This document shows positions 46,482-54,995 of a stretch of DNA of 64,000 nt, in pieces (positions within the stretch are counted from its first letter, which is position 1; each line of letters starts with the position of its first letter). The translations under genes and the position numbers were made by a program. Source of the DNA: Acidianus sp. HS-5 (GTDB taxonomy: Archaea; Thermoproteota; Thermoprotei_A; Sulfolobales; Sulfolobaceae); assembly GCF_021655615.1 (NCBI RefSeq), contig NZ_AP025245.1:62001-126000 (forward strand). Reading direction: 5' to 3'. The notes below the pieces were generated by a model. The model made no database searches. It was not told the origin of the DNA and saw only the letters and a program-made list of their open reading frames with translations.

Positions 46482-48116
46482 ATGAAGCTTTTCGAACCGT
46501 TAAAGATAGGAGACATTGAACTGAAGAATAGGGTTATAATGTCTCCAATGATAACAAATTTAGCATCTCCAGAAGGTTATCCTACTGAAGAGCATATAGC
46601 CTATTTTGTTAGGAGATCTTCTGCAGGGTTGCTCATTACAGAGTATACTTATATTAATAACTCAGATTCAAGAGGGTCGCCTAACCAATTGGGGCTTTAC
46701 GATGATACTTTAATTCCAAAATTCGCTAGACTTACTGAAGCTGTTCACAATTTCGGCTCAAAAATTTTTGTTCAGTTGGTTCACGTTGGTAGGAAAACAA
46801 AAAGAAGCTTAATTTGGGGTAATGAGCCTATTGCCCCTTCTAATATACCTCTAATAGAGCCGGTCAAGGAAATGACGGAAGATGATATAACCAGAGTAAT
46901 TGAGGATTTTGTAAAAGCAGCAAAAAGGGCTGAAATGAGCGGTTTTGACGGAATAGAGCTTCACGGTGCTCATGGCTATTTGATAGCGCAGTTTCTATCT
47001 CCAGCTACTAACAAAAGGAAGGATAAATATTCTGACGGAGTCAAGTTTTTGGAAGAAATTCTTAATGAAGTAAGGAGAGAAGTAAGTATTCCAGTTGGGC
47101 TAAGGATATCATCTACAGAATTTGATAGTGATGGTTTAACTCCAGAGCTGGTAGGTAAAATAGTTTCTAGAGTCAAGAATAAGTTAGATTACGTTCACCT
47201 GTCTGCAGGAAGAGACGGTCCTCTTGGAGGATCTTCAAGCTTTTATTATAAGAAGCTTTCGTACTTAGAAGAGGCAAAAGTAGTTAGGGGTTTTGTTAAT
47301 GATTTACCTTTAATGTTAGCAGGTTCAATTACAACTTCAGAGGAGGCACAAGAAGCCCTAAACGTAGTTGATGCAGTAGTTTTAGGCAGACAATTATTGG
47401 CAGATCCAGATTGGGTTGAAAAGGTTGAAAATAATAGGCCTATAAGGTATTGTATAAGGTGTAATCAGTCTTGTAGACTTCTATCAACTAGGGAGGTGAG
47501 ATGTGATGTAAACCCTGAGCTTGGTTGGGAGATTTTACCTCTGCAGAGAGGAGAAGGAGAAGTCAAGGTAATAGGAGGGGGATTAGCAGGCTTAGAGGCT
47601 GCAAGAATTTTAGCTATTAGAGGATTTCAAGTAGAACTTTATGAGAGAGGAGATAAACTAGGTGGAGAACTTAACGAGTATAGAGATCCGTTTAAGAGAG
47701 CTGAATTCTTAAGGATTTTGGATTATTATGAGAAAGAGCTAAAGGGTATAGGTGTTAAAATAAGATTACAGAGCACTGCTAAAGGGTTAGACATGACACC
47801 AAAGGAATCTCAGCCTAAATTTGTGGAATATAAAGGATTAAGAATTCTGATTGATTCCAATTTATATGCGTATCAAGATTACATTTTCGAATGGATTAAG
47901 TACAATGAAATATATGTCACAAGTAATGTATTTAAAGGCTTGGATAGGAATAGAAGTTACTTCCTTATGGAGAAGTATAAGGAAATAGGAGTTAGATTTG
48001 AGAATCCAGGAAAAGTTGATGTAATACTAAGGGATATAAGGAAGGATCAACCTTCTATAGGTAAAGCAATAGCTAAAGGTTATTGGACAGGAAGGTCATT
48101 TAAAGGGTTTTATTGA
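46482..48116 (+). CDS. Short OYE-type NADH:flavin oxidoreductase with reduced C-terminal domain
   Basis: A 544-aa enzyme. Residues 1-330 form the FMN-binding Old-Yellow-Enzyme barrel ([20 protein letters not shown] about 155-174); then comes a [4Fe-4S] site CIRCNQSC...RCDVNP and an FAD motif [15 protein letters not shown] near 370. Relatives (2,4-dienoyl-CoA reductase, trimethylamine dehydrogenase) are usually about 640-680 aa; here the NAD-binding and final FAD parts are short and lack a GD motif. The ATG at 46482 fits a TATA box 26 nt away; an upstream TTG at 46464 does not. Confidence 0.8.
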   Translation: MKLFEPLKIGDIELKNRVIMSPMITNLASPEGYPTEEHIAYFVRRSSAGLLITEYTYINNSDSRGSPNQLGLYDDTLIPKFARLTEAVHNFGSKIFVQLVHVGRKTKRSLIWGNEPIAPSNIPLIEPVKEMTEDDITRVIEDFVKAAKRAEMSGFDGIELHGAHGYLIAQFLSPATNKRKDKYSDGVKFLEEILNEVRREVSIPVGLRISSTEFDSDGLTPELVGKIVSRVKNKLDYVHLSAGRDGPLGGSSSFYYKKLSYLEEAKVVRGFVNDLPLMLAGSITTSEEAQEALNVVDAVVLGRQLLADPDWVEKVENNRPIRYCIRCNQSCRLLSTREVRCDVNPELGWEILPLQRGEGEVKVIGGGLAGLEAARILAIRGFQVELYERGDKLGGELNEYRDPFKRAEFLRILDYYEKELKGIGVKIRLQSTAKGLDMTPKESQPKFVEYKGLRILIDSNLYAYQDYIFEWIKYNEIYVTSNVFKGLDRNRSYFLMEKYKEIGVRFENPGKVDVILRDIRKDQPSIGKAIAKGYWTGRSFKGFY

Positions 48117-48299
48117 ACTTAATTTCTTTAGTCGTTAAACTCATCAATTTCCCTTAAATTCGCAATCATATGTTGTTTTGAAAGTAGACTTAAGTCAGCA
48201 TTGATAAAAAAGAAGCAATTTGCAAAGCACATTTAAGGAAGAGTCTTAAGTAATTATATCCTGTAAAAACTTATTTACTTTTTTGATTTTCATAATTTT

Positions 48300-48563
48300 A
48301 TGGAAGAACTAAACTTGGTCAACCTCGAATGCCCGGAACCATTCCTTAAAGTTTCGGCAAAGATAATGGAAATGAAGAACGGAGAACAATTAAAGGTTTT
48401 TTACAAGGATCCTAAATGTGATGAAATGTTAATGCAATTAACTACTTTAGCTAATTGTCAAGTACTGCAACATGAGGAGAAGGAAGGAGTATTTACGTTA
48501 GTACTCGAAAAGAAAAAGGAGGAAAAGAAGAGAGTTGACCTAAGCGATTTTACCGGATGCTAA
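48300..48563 (+). CDS. TusA-family sulfur carrier with CPEP motif
   Basis: An 87-aa TusA fold with the active Cys 11 in LECPEPFL, the CPxP signature. Unlike the TusA at 53726 (CPGP), it has three further Cys (40, 53 and the last residue 87) and a Lys/Glu-rich tail before DFTGC. TusA proteins carry sulfane sulfur as persulfide. It is followed after 1 nt by an HDAC-like gene, so it is not in the sHdr operon. TATA box about 28 nt upstream. Confidence 0.82.
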   Translation: MEELNLVNLECPEPFLKVSAKIMEMKNGEQLKVFYKDPKCDEMLMQLTTLANCQVLQHEEKEGVFTLVLEKKKEEKKRVDLSDFTGC

Positions 48564-48564
48564 A

Positions 48565-49584
48565 ATGATAGGCGTAGTTTGGGACGATAGATTTTTAGAG
48601 ATTTCCTTTTCTCATCCAATGATTAGAGACGTAGCTAAGGCAAGGATAAGGAAATTTAAGGAGTATCTGGAAAAAGTACGTGATGACGTTCTTTTTATTA
48701 CGCCAGAACCTGCAAGGGAAGAAGACCTTCTCATAGTTCATTCCAGGAAATATGTGGAGAAGTTGAAAGAAGCTAGTAAATCACCTTATATAGGTTTTCT
48801 AGATGACGGAGATACTGTTTATTATCCTGATATGTTTAACGATATTCTCTTAGTTCTTGGGAGTAGTTTTACTGCAATAAAGTTCTCATCTTTCCTAGAC
48901 TTTATCTATGTACCTTTGGGAGGGTTTCATCACGCCCTGCCTTGCAGAGCAATGGGTTTTTGTCCTATAAACGACATAGCAATTACTGCAAAAATTCTTT
49001 CAGAAAAGTACAAGGTAGCAATACTTGACGTTGATGCTCACCACGGTAACGGAGTTCAAAAAATACTTTATAATGATGAAATTCTGAAGATGAATATCTT
49101 CGGTTATGATGGTCACTTCTTTCCAGGTGACGGAAGAATGGAGGAAGTAGGAGAAGGCAAAGGGAAAGGTGTAAACTTAAACGTTCAGCTACCTAAAGGT
49201 TCTGGAGACGATGCATTCGCTGAAGCATTAAAGATTACGCAAGTTCTGGAAGACTTTCACCCAGATTATTTACTAGTAAATGCTGGAGTTGACGGTCACA
49301 AAGATGATAGTCTTCATTTCCTTAATTTAACTGCAAATTCCTTCAATTACTTAGGACAGAAGGTTAGGAGACTCCAGAAAGAGTTGAGATTTAAAGTAAT
49401 CTCGTATGGTGGAGGAGGATATGGAGAAAGCTCTGCCTTATGTATGTTTGAATATATTTTAGGTTATCTAGGTAAGAAAGATGATCCTGAAGAGAAATCT
49501 AGCGGTAATGTGGAAGAAGTTAGGGATAATGTTGATAAACTTTTGAAAACTTTTTATACAGTTTATATTAGAAATAATTCTTAA
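48565..49584 (+). CDS. Histone-deacetylase-family hydrolase (AcuC/amidohydrolase-like)
   Basis: A 339-aa zinc-dependent deacetylase fold: VPLGGFHHALP (about 112-122) with the His-His dyad, AILDVDAHHGNGVQ (about 151-164) with metal ligands Asp and His, and VNAGVDGHKDD (about 234-244) with a third ligand. Relatives deacetylate acetyl-lysine, polyamines or acetoin-related substrates. It starts 1 nt after the TusA-like stop codon, so the two are co-expressed. The substrate is unknown. Confidence 0.88.
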   Translation: MIGVVWDDRFLEISFSHPMIRDVAKARIRKFKEYLEKVRDDVLFITPEPAREEDLLIVHSRKYVEKLKEASKSPYIGFLDDGDTVYYPDMFNDILLVLGSSFTAIKFSSFLDFIYVPLGGFHHALPCRAMGFCPINDIAITAKILSEKYKVAILDVDAHHGNGVQKILYNDEILKMNIFGYDGHFFPGDGRMEEVGEGKGKGVNLNVQLPKGSGDDAFAEALKITQVLEDFHPDYLLVNAGVDGHKDDSLHFLNLTANSFNYLGQKVRRLQKELRFKVISYGGGGYGESSALCMFEYILGYLGKKDDPEEKSSGNVEEVRDNVDKLLKTFYTVYIRNNS

Positions 49585-49667
49585 TTAAAGCTCTTTTTCT
49601 TTAGATAAGTTGAAATATGAAAATCTGGTAAGAAGAGCTTTTAATCGTCACTATCCTACTTTAAACC

Positions 49668-49991
49668 ATGGAATATGCAGTAATATCTCCATCACTTTTC
49701 AAGAATATTCATGAAGTTATTGAAAAGTTTAAAGGAAAATATTTCTTGGTTATAACAACCTCAGGGTTATCTTATGCATTAAGGAAAGGAATAAATGTAG
49801 ACGAAGCGTTAGACGAAGGAGTTAAGGTTTTGGCTTTCTCTCATAAGTTTCAGCCATTAGAAGGATTAAGCATTGAGGAGACAGAAGCATTGCTTTTAGC
49901 TAAAGATTTAGGTTATTATTTAATAACTTCTGCAGGCGATAAAGTTAAGGAAGTTGCTGAAAAAGAAGGAGTAAAGGTCGTAGTTATGTGA
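49668..49991 (+). CDS. Small PIN-like protein
   Basis: A 107-aa protein. The C-terminal half LSIEETEALLLAKDLGYYLI followed by TSAGDKVKEVAEKEGVKVV has the pattern of the last helices of PIN/DUF3368-type nucleases, but the N-terminal Asp-rich strand is missing and several catalytic acids cannot be assigned. It may be an inactive PIN relative. A TATA box is about 28 nt upstream. Its stop overlaps the end of the decayed vapC on the other strand by 8 nt. Confidence 0.5.
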   Translation: MEYAVISPSLFKNIHEVIEKFKGKYFLVITTSGLSYALRKGINVDEALDEGVKVLAFSHKFQPLEGLSIEETEALLLAKDLGYYLITSAGDKVKEVAEKEGVKVVVM

Positions 49992-50361
49992 CTTCTGAAG
50001 TTACCCAATTCTTAATCACTATTCCTTCTATTCTTGAAAAGTGTTTTGCGTTTGAAGTGACCAATATGCAGTCGTTAACTAAGCAGATTGAAGCAACCAG
50101 CAAGTCTTTTACTTCTATTTTGTCTTCCTTCCCTAGAAAGTTTTGAACCTATTTCAGCAGCCTTTTTAGAGGAATTTTTATCTAGGTTTAAAATTTTAAG
50201 AGAATTCATCTAAGCCTTCTGTTTTCTATTCTATAGTCTCAAAATAAACTTCAAAAATGTTTATGGTAGTAGCAAAAGCTCCTCTGTGTTTTTTATATAA
50301 TATACAGCCTCCTCTTCCCTCTTAGGAGGTCAATTATAATGTCAGTATCTAAACACTTCAT
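49984..50361 (-). pseudogene. vapC: Decayed vapC (PIN toxin)
   Basis: Three pieces of one PIN protein can be read on the minus strand in different frames: an N-terminal MKCLDTDIIIDLLRGK from the ATG at 50361, a middle TTINIFEVYFET, and a C-terminal IEVKDLLVASICLVNDCILV running on through TSNAKHF to the stop at 49984-49986. The order is right for VapC, but at least two frameshifts and in-frame stops break it. Only pieces remain, so no toxin can be made. Confidence 0.75.
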
Positions 50362-50548
50362 TTTGACCATATTTCCTCCAGTTCTTTTACTACATTATCG
50401 AGTTTTGCATTCTTCCAAATTCCTGTAGGCTTGAGAATCCTTTTTCTTATTATCCCGTGACGTTAACCTTAATATCACATCAGAGATCTCCTTCATTTTT
50501 TCCTTTAAGAAGAGCTTCATATGCTTTGTTTGATAGTGTCTTTTTCAC
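50358..50548 (-). pseudogene. vapB: Decayed vapB (antitoxin)
   Basis: From the GTG at 50548 the minus strand reads VKKTLSNKAYEALLKGKNEG, then a frame change, then SDVILRLTSRDNKKK, then a second change, then a KELEEIWSK tail ending at 50358. These are the successive parts of a DUF217-type VapB antitoxin. Its end overlaps the start of the decayed vapC (4 bases shared), the normal layout of the pair. It shows that a complete vapBC once stood here. Confidence 0.72.
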
Positions 50549-50561
50549 GTTTAAAGGTATA

Positions 50562-51098
50562 CTAAAAAGTAGCCTTAGTGAGCATTTTTAGAAGTATTAA
50601 AGGTGGAAAGGACGGGAATTCCTTCTCGTTGAACACTATCTTAGGAGTACTCAGGACGTGGTATTTGTCGATGTATTCTTCATAGACGTCTACATCGTAA
50701 ATTTCCAAGTTTACTTTATCGTTAACTATAGAGATTTGATAGAACAGTTCGGCTGCTGCAGGACAATGTGTGCATGTTGCTGTAACGAAGAGCTTTAGGT
50801 TTCCTTTTAATTTCTTTGCGAGTTCCAGCTCATCCTCTTGAAGATGAACTGCTTTTGAAGATATTCTAACTAAGGCGTTAAGAAATGGCCAGAGCTCGTT
50901 AATTTCAGGAACTCCATAATAAGTAAAGAACCTTCTACCGTCCTTCTCTATTTTAACTACTGGTCTGTTACAGCCTTCGAGCTTTACTATTTCATTATTC
51001 TCCTTCATTTCATCAAAGAGGTCGTCGGCTAAACACTCCTCAATTTTTAATCCTTTTATTGCTGAGGAGTATTGTTTAATTATTGGATCGTAGCTCAT
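50562..51098 (-). CDS. Thioredoxin-fold protein with CTHC site, sHdr-linked
   Basis: A 178-aa protein. Residues 100-175 form a thioredoxin fold with active site C109-T-H-C112 and cis-Pro 152 (STPKI), as in protein disulfide oxidoreductases; residues 1-95 look like a degenerate first thioredoxin unit without a CxxC. It is the last gene of the operon dsrE-lpd-hyp-trx and overlaps the 112-aa gene by 4 nt. It probably passes electrons or disulfides to or from the lipoamide dehydrogenase or LbpA (inference). Confidence 0.75.
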   Translation of the reverse strand: MSYDPIIKQYSSAIKGLKIEECLADDLFDEMKENNEIVKLEGCNRPVVKIEKDGRRFFTYYGVPEINELWPFLNALVRISSKAVHLQEDELELAKKLKGNLKLFVTATCTHCPAAAELFYQISIVNDKVNLEIYDVDVYEEYIDKYHVLSTPKIVFNEKEFPSFPPLILLKMLTKATF

Positions 51099-51433
51099 AG
51101 GAAGTACCTCAAACTTTCTATTTTATCCATTGCAGCAGTAAGTTTATTCTCCAATTCATTTTCATCTTTGAATTCCTTAATTACAAGCACTTTTGGGCCT
51201 TCCACGGAATACGAAACAGGAGAACCTAGTCCTTGAATTAGTCTTGAGGCTCTTGCGTATTGAACTCCCATGTTAACTAAATCGTCCAGGTTTTCGTTAC
51301 CTGTGGGCAAAGGAATGGGGAATATGCACTTATTCCCTTCTATATAGAAAGAATAATCGTTCATATCTACTATTTTTCTTCCTCCCTCAACTTTTAACTT
51401 GTAACCTTTTTCCTCTAAGTATTTTTCAAGCAT
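51095..51433 (-). CDS. Uncharacterised 112-aa protein in the lpd operon
   Basis: A small alpha/beta protein with no recognised motif. Strand-rich first half ([21 protein letters not shown]), helical middle ([22 protein letters not shown]) and charged C-terminus. Only one Cys (about residue 36). It overlaps lpd by 8 nt and the thioredoxin-like gene by 4 nt, so it is translationally coupled to both and may act as an adaptor between them. Function not known. Confidence 0.65.
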   Translation of the reverse strand: MLEKYLEEKGYKLKVEGGRKIVDMNDYSFYIEGNKCIFPIPLPTGNENLDDLVNMGVQYARASRLIQGLGSPVSYSVEGPKVLVIKEFKDENELENKLTAAMDKIESLRYFL

Positions 51434-52760
51434 TTTTATCCTTAGGAAATCTATCTACGTCGAGGTTAAAGAATCCTCTGCACGCATTTATTATACTTTC
51501 AGAGAGTGAAGGATGAACCAGTGCTGAAAAAGCTAAATCTTTACAAAACATTCCTGCCTTTATTGCAATTGCCAACTCATTTATTAACTCTTCAGCTACG
51601 TCAGAGACTACTTCACCGTAAACTATTCTTCCTTTTTCGTCAATACCTACTTTCGCGTAACCTTCCCTTAATCCTTTTATTATAGCTCTAGTAGAAGCAG
51701 ATAGGGGGAATTTACATTCCTTTACCGCTAGTCTCCTATCTCCTACAATTCCTATTTGCGGATCTGTGTAAACTACTTGCGGTACTGAAAAGTAGTCAAT
51801 TTTCTCCATTTTGCCCATGACATTTAGTGCTGAAATTACTCCTTCTAACATCGCAACGTGGGCTACTTTTTTTTCTTTATCTATTATATCTCCCGCAGAA
51901 AATACCTTAGAGTTTGTAGTTTGTAATAAGTTGTTAACTACAACTCCGTTATCGTTATATTTAACTCCCAATAGTCCTATTCCTTCTGGAAGGTTAGGTT
52001 TTCTCCCTGTAGCATAAACTACTACTTCAGCTTTTTTACTTATCCCTCTTTTTGTTATTACTGTTTGTTCATTTATTTCCTCAACTTCACAATTTTCAAT
52101 TAATTCTACACCGTCCCAGTCTAAACTTTCTTTTATTATTCTTTGTCCGTCATCATCCAAATACTTCATTATTTTTCCTCTAGTTATTAGAGTTACTTCA
52201 CTACCTAACCTTGCATATATTTGCGCAATTTCTACTCCTGCATAGCCTCCGCCTATTACAACCATTGAGGAAGGAACAAAGTTCAGATTTACTGCTTCAT
52301 CTTCACTAATTGCCCTTTCTATTCCTTTAATTTTTGGTCTTGAAGGAATTGATCCGCTGGCTATTATTAACTTGTCAAAGGTTATTCTTTTCCCTTTAAC
52401 TTCAATTTCGTTTTGCGAAACTATCTTTGCTTCTCCTTCGATAATTTCTGCTCCAGAACTCCTTACCAGCTCTTTTCCTGCATTAGATAAGTAATCCATT
52501 ATTTCATTTCTTTTTGAGAAAAAATTTTCTTTTGAGTCGGTTACATTAATTTCTAATCCTTTATAATTGCCTATTTCATTTAATCTAGAAAAAAGAAATG
52601 AAATATCTGAAAGAAAAATACTTGGAACACAGCCCGAGTTTACGCAAACTCCTCCGAATTTTCCTTTCTCTATTACTGTTACTTCCTTTCCTTCTCTACC
52701 AAGTACACTACCCGCTACGTAACCTGCAGATCCGCCGCCGATTATCACATACATGTTCAT
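51426..52760 (-). CDS. lpd: Dihydrolipoamide dehydrogenase-like flavoprotein, sHdr-linked
   Basis: A 444-aa pyridine nucleotide-disulfide oxidoreductase: FAD motif VIIGGGSAGYVAG at the N-terminus, redox disulfide GGVCVNSGCVPS (Cys 39 and 44), NAD motif MVVIGGGYAGVEIAQIYARLG near 160, second FAD motif VFSAGDI near 285, and the C-terminal His of HPSLSES. The sHdr locus also encodes lipoate-binding protein and lipoate ligase, so reoxidation of lipoyl-LbpA with NAD+ is its probable task. It shares one base with the dsrE-like gene upstream. Confidence 0.85.
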   Translation of the reverse strand: MNMYVIIGGGSAGYVAGSVLGREGKEVTVIEKGKFGGVCVNSGCVPSIFLSDISFLFSRLNEIGNYKGLEINVTDSKENFFSKRNEIMDYLSNAGKELVRSSGAEIIEGEAKIVSQNEIEVKGKRITFDKLIIASGSIPSRPKIKGIERAISEDEAVNLNFVPSSMVVIGGGYAGVEIAQIYARLGSEVTLITRGKIMKYLDDDGQRIIKESLDWDGVELIENCEVEEINEQTVITKRGISKKAEVVVYATGRKPNLPEGIGLLGVKYNDNGVVVNNLLQTTNSKVFSAGDIIDKEKKVAHVAMLEGVISALNVMGKMEKIDYFSVPQVVYTDPQIGIVGDRRLAVKECKFPLSASTRAIIKGLREGYAKVGIDEKGRIVYGEVVSDVAEELINELAIAIKAGMFCKDLAFSALVHPSLSESIINACRGFFNLDVDRFPKDKNA

Positions 52761-53143
52761 CAGAAGAATAATGTTCTATCTGCATCTAATGTTAAGTCTA
52801 TTAGTGTCGACCCTCCCACTAATTCTACTCCGTCAACTACATCGCTCTCATTCATATGGCACATATCTTTGAGGCTTTGTACGCATACATACATCTTTAC
52901 TCCGTTATCCTTTGCCATATCGAAGAAGTGTATGAATGGATTGTTTCCTTTCTTTCTCTCTTCTTCCTGCCAAGCTTTTGATAATAATAGTGGTCCTTTG
53001 ATCATGAAGAACACTGATGTCTCGTACTCCATTGATGCTGATATTGATGCCATGAATAGTGGCGCATATGTTCTGTCTAAATCTTCTGGGCCGTGAGTTA
53101 CTACAATTAGTATCTTCTTTTTCTGCTCCTCTTCTTGAGACAT
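52760..53143 (-). CDS. DsrE-family sulfur-relay protein
   Basis: A 127-aa DsrE fold: [20 protein letters not shown] (residues 11-30), [11 protein letters not shown] (about 45-55), and candidate active Cys 87 and 95 in [14 protein letters not shown]. It belongs to the DsrE types found with hdr loci and is different from the DsrE3A-like protein encoded across the divergent promoter. First gene of the operon with lpd. It likely accepts or donates persulfide sulfur. Confidence 0.8.
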   Translation of the reverse strand: MSQEEEQKKKILIVVTHGPEDLDRTYAPLFMASISASMEYETSVFFMIKGPLLLSKAWQEEERKKGNNPFIHFFDMAKDNGVKMYVCVQSLKDMCHMNESDVVDGVELVGGSTLIDLTLDADRTLFF

Positions 53144-53298
53144 GTTTATCTTGATTTATTTAATTTTAGTTCCTTATATTTTTTATCAAACAAAATCATG
53201 TTACATTCTCGTAGAGCTTTTTATAAGTTTATTTAGAAAATAAAGCAATACCAAAAAGCTTAAATATTTTTAAGATAAACGATATTTAGGTGTAAAAG
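53144..53298. promoter_or_regulatory. Divergent promoter region of the two sulfur-oxidation operons
   Basis: On the minus strand AAAAAATATAAGG (53171-53183) is centred 34 nt from the DsrE start (53143). On the plus strand GCTTAAATATTT (53258-53269) is centred about 35 nt before the TTG at 53299, which also has a GGTG Shine-Dalgarno-like element at 53289-53292. Common control of both operons is likely. Confidence 0.5.
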
Positions 53299-53715
53299 TT
53301 GGGCAGTAAAAAGCTATCATTAATCGTATTCTCAGGAACGGCAGATAAATTAATGCCAGTAGGTATTTTAGCTTCTGGCGCAGCTGCTGCGGGATATGAG
53401 GTAAATCTATTCTTCACTTTCTGGGGGCTTCAAGCAATAACTAAGAAATCAATAGGTCAGCCTCAGCCCATTGATAAGAATTATGAACAGTTCGGTCCAG
53501 TTATGATGCAGAGAATGCAGGAAATGAAATATCCAAGCTGGGATCAATTAGTTATGCAGGCTAAGGAAGTGGGTGAGGTAAAAGTTTACGCTTGCTCAAC
53601 TACAATGGAATTCTTCGGAATAAAGAGGGAAGATTTAGCTGACTTTGTTGACGACGTGGTAGGAGTTGCAACATTCCTAGATAGAGCGGAAGGAGGAACT
53701 ACATTATTCATTTAA
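53299..53715 (+). CDS. dsrE3A: DsrE2/DsrE3A-type sulfurtransferase
   Basis: A 138-aa DsrE-type protein with GILASGAAAAGYEVNLFFTFWG (two parts, about 22-43) and the active Cys 99 in KVYACSTTMEFFGIKREDL. In Metallosphaera the DsrE3A partner of TusA mobilises sulfur from tetrathionate and thiosulfate. It has a single Cys. The start is TTG, with GGTG six nucleotides ahead. The tusA reading frame opens right after its stop codon, as expected of a relay pair. Confidence 0.85.
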   Translation: MGSKKLSLIVFSGTADKLMPVGILASGAAAAGYEVNLFFTFWGLQAITKKSIGQPQPIDKNYEQFGPVMMQRMQEMKYPSWDQLVMQAKEVGEVKVYACSTTMEFFGIKREDLADFVDDVVGVATFLDRAEGGTTLFI

Positions 53716-53725
53716 GGTGACCAAA

Positions 53726-53968
53726 ATGTCACAAGAAGCAAAAATAACTAAAACTCTAGATTTAAAGGGAATGTTCTGCCCCGGACCAGTTTTAGAGACT
53801 GCTAAGGCAATAAAGACGATAAATGTTGGTGAGGTATTGGAGGTTTATGCTACAGACCCGGCCGCAAAGTCAGATTTAGAAGCATGGGCAAGAAGGACAG
53901 GGAATCAAATACTCGACATAAAGCAAGAGAACGGAGTACTTAGGGCGTTAATTAAAAGGATGAAGTAA
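53726..53968 (+). CDS. tusA: TusA sulfur carrier protein, sHdr-linked
   Basis: An 80-aa TusA with Cys 18 in MFCPGPVLETAKAI, the CPxP persulfide site. TusA brings sulfane sulfur to the sHdr complex. The ATG at 53726 lies a few bases after AGGTGA (53715-53720) and gives the normal length; a GTG at 53717 would add three residues. Followed by hdrC1 after 71 nt. Confidence 0.9.
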   Translation: MSQEAKITKTLDLKGMFCPGPVLETAKAIKTINVGEVLEVYATDPAAKSDLEAWARRTGNQILDIKQENGVLRALIKRMK

Positions 53969-54039
53969 GTTATTTAATTTTACATTTTTTTAAAACAAAA
54001 CTTATAAGTCTCTTTTGAGAAGTAAAAGGTGTGGGTTAA

Positions 54040-54873
54040 ATGGCAACTAGGGTTCTACAATTACCGGACGACCCAAGATTTCTTGATATGTCTTATCAAG
54101 AGCAGGGAGCTCTGACAGAAGAACAAAGGGACTTAGACACACTACCTCCGGATCAAAGGCAATTAGCTGAGGAATTCTGGAAGACTGTCAAATCAGATTT
54201 CAGATTTAATGAGTCCTTAAGAGGTTGTCTGAACTGTGGAGTTTGCACTTCAGGATGTCCTGCTGCAAAGTTCTATGATTTTGGACCAAGGGAAATGATC
54301 CAATACATGATGAGGGATGAAGCAGACAAAATATGGCAGTTTACGAATGAGAAAGTCTGGGCATGTGTGCAGTGCTACACGTGTTCTATGAGATGTCCCT
54401 TCAATAACGAGATTGCAGGATTAATAATGCTCTTAAGGGAGTACGCAGTACAGTTCGCATTACCTTCAGCTAAAGAGATCCTAGCCCCATACAGAAGGGT
54501 CTTGTACACAGTGTTAACTTTAGGTAACCAAGTAACTCCAGATATGATTCAGCCTGATGCATTTCCCGACTGGGGACCTCAAGCAGTAGAAGAATCTAAG
54601 AACATGGATGTTTACAGGAAAGCTATTCCAGTGGATTTAATGCAAAGAACTGACGTCGGATGGCATCCTTCACTTCAAACTTCAGTTGAAATGATGACTA
54701 TAATGTTTGAGTCTGGAGTAATGGACTCTATAAAGAAAGTTGATCCTGATCTGTACGATATGATAGCGGACATATATGACGAAAGGAAACAACAATTAGA
54801 CGAAATTAAGGAGAAATGGGAGAAGGGAGAACTTAAGGAAGAAGATCTTCCAGACAGCTGGTTAGATCTTTAA
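54040..54873 (+). CDS. hdrC1: sHdr complex subunit HdrC1 (iron-sulfur)
   Basis: A 277-aa protein. Two [4Fe-4S] motifs: GCLNCGVCTSGCP (Cys 63, 66, 69, 73) and WACVQCYTCSMRCP (Cys 109, 112, 115, 119). The C-terminal 150 residues are helical and charged, ending in an acidic tail. HdrC1 carries electrons between HdrB and HdrA. The Cys numbering is identical to that of HdrC2. TATA-like CTTATAAG (about 36 nt upstream) and GGTGTGGG before the ATG suggest a promoter and strong ribosome site of its own. Confidence 0.9.
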   Translation: MATRVLQLPDDPRFLDMSYQEQGALTEEQRDLDTLPPDQRQLAEEFWKTVKSDFRFNESLRGCLNCGVCTSGCPAAKFYDFGPREMIQYMMRDEADKIWQFTNEKVWACVQCYTCSMRCPFNNEIAGLIMLLREYAVQFALPSAKEILAPYRRVLYTVLTLGNQVTPDMIQPDAFPDWGPQAVEESKNMDVYRKAIPVDLMQRTDVGWHPSLQTSVEMMTIMFESGVMDSIKKVDPDLYDMIADIYDERKQQLDEIKEKWEKGELKEEDLPDSWLDL

Positions 54874-54995
54874 GATAGTTTTCTTTTTTGTGCAATTTAC
54901 GATATTTTAGAAAACTTATTCTATGTTTCATAAAATGTTTAATAAGTAAAGTTTTTATTCCATTCTAACAAATGTATAGTTAAAGGGAGAATTGT

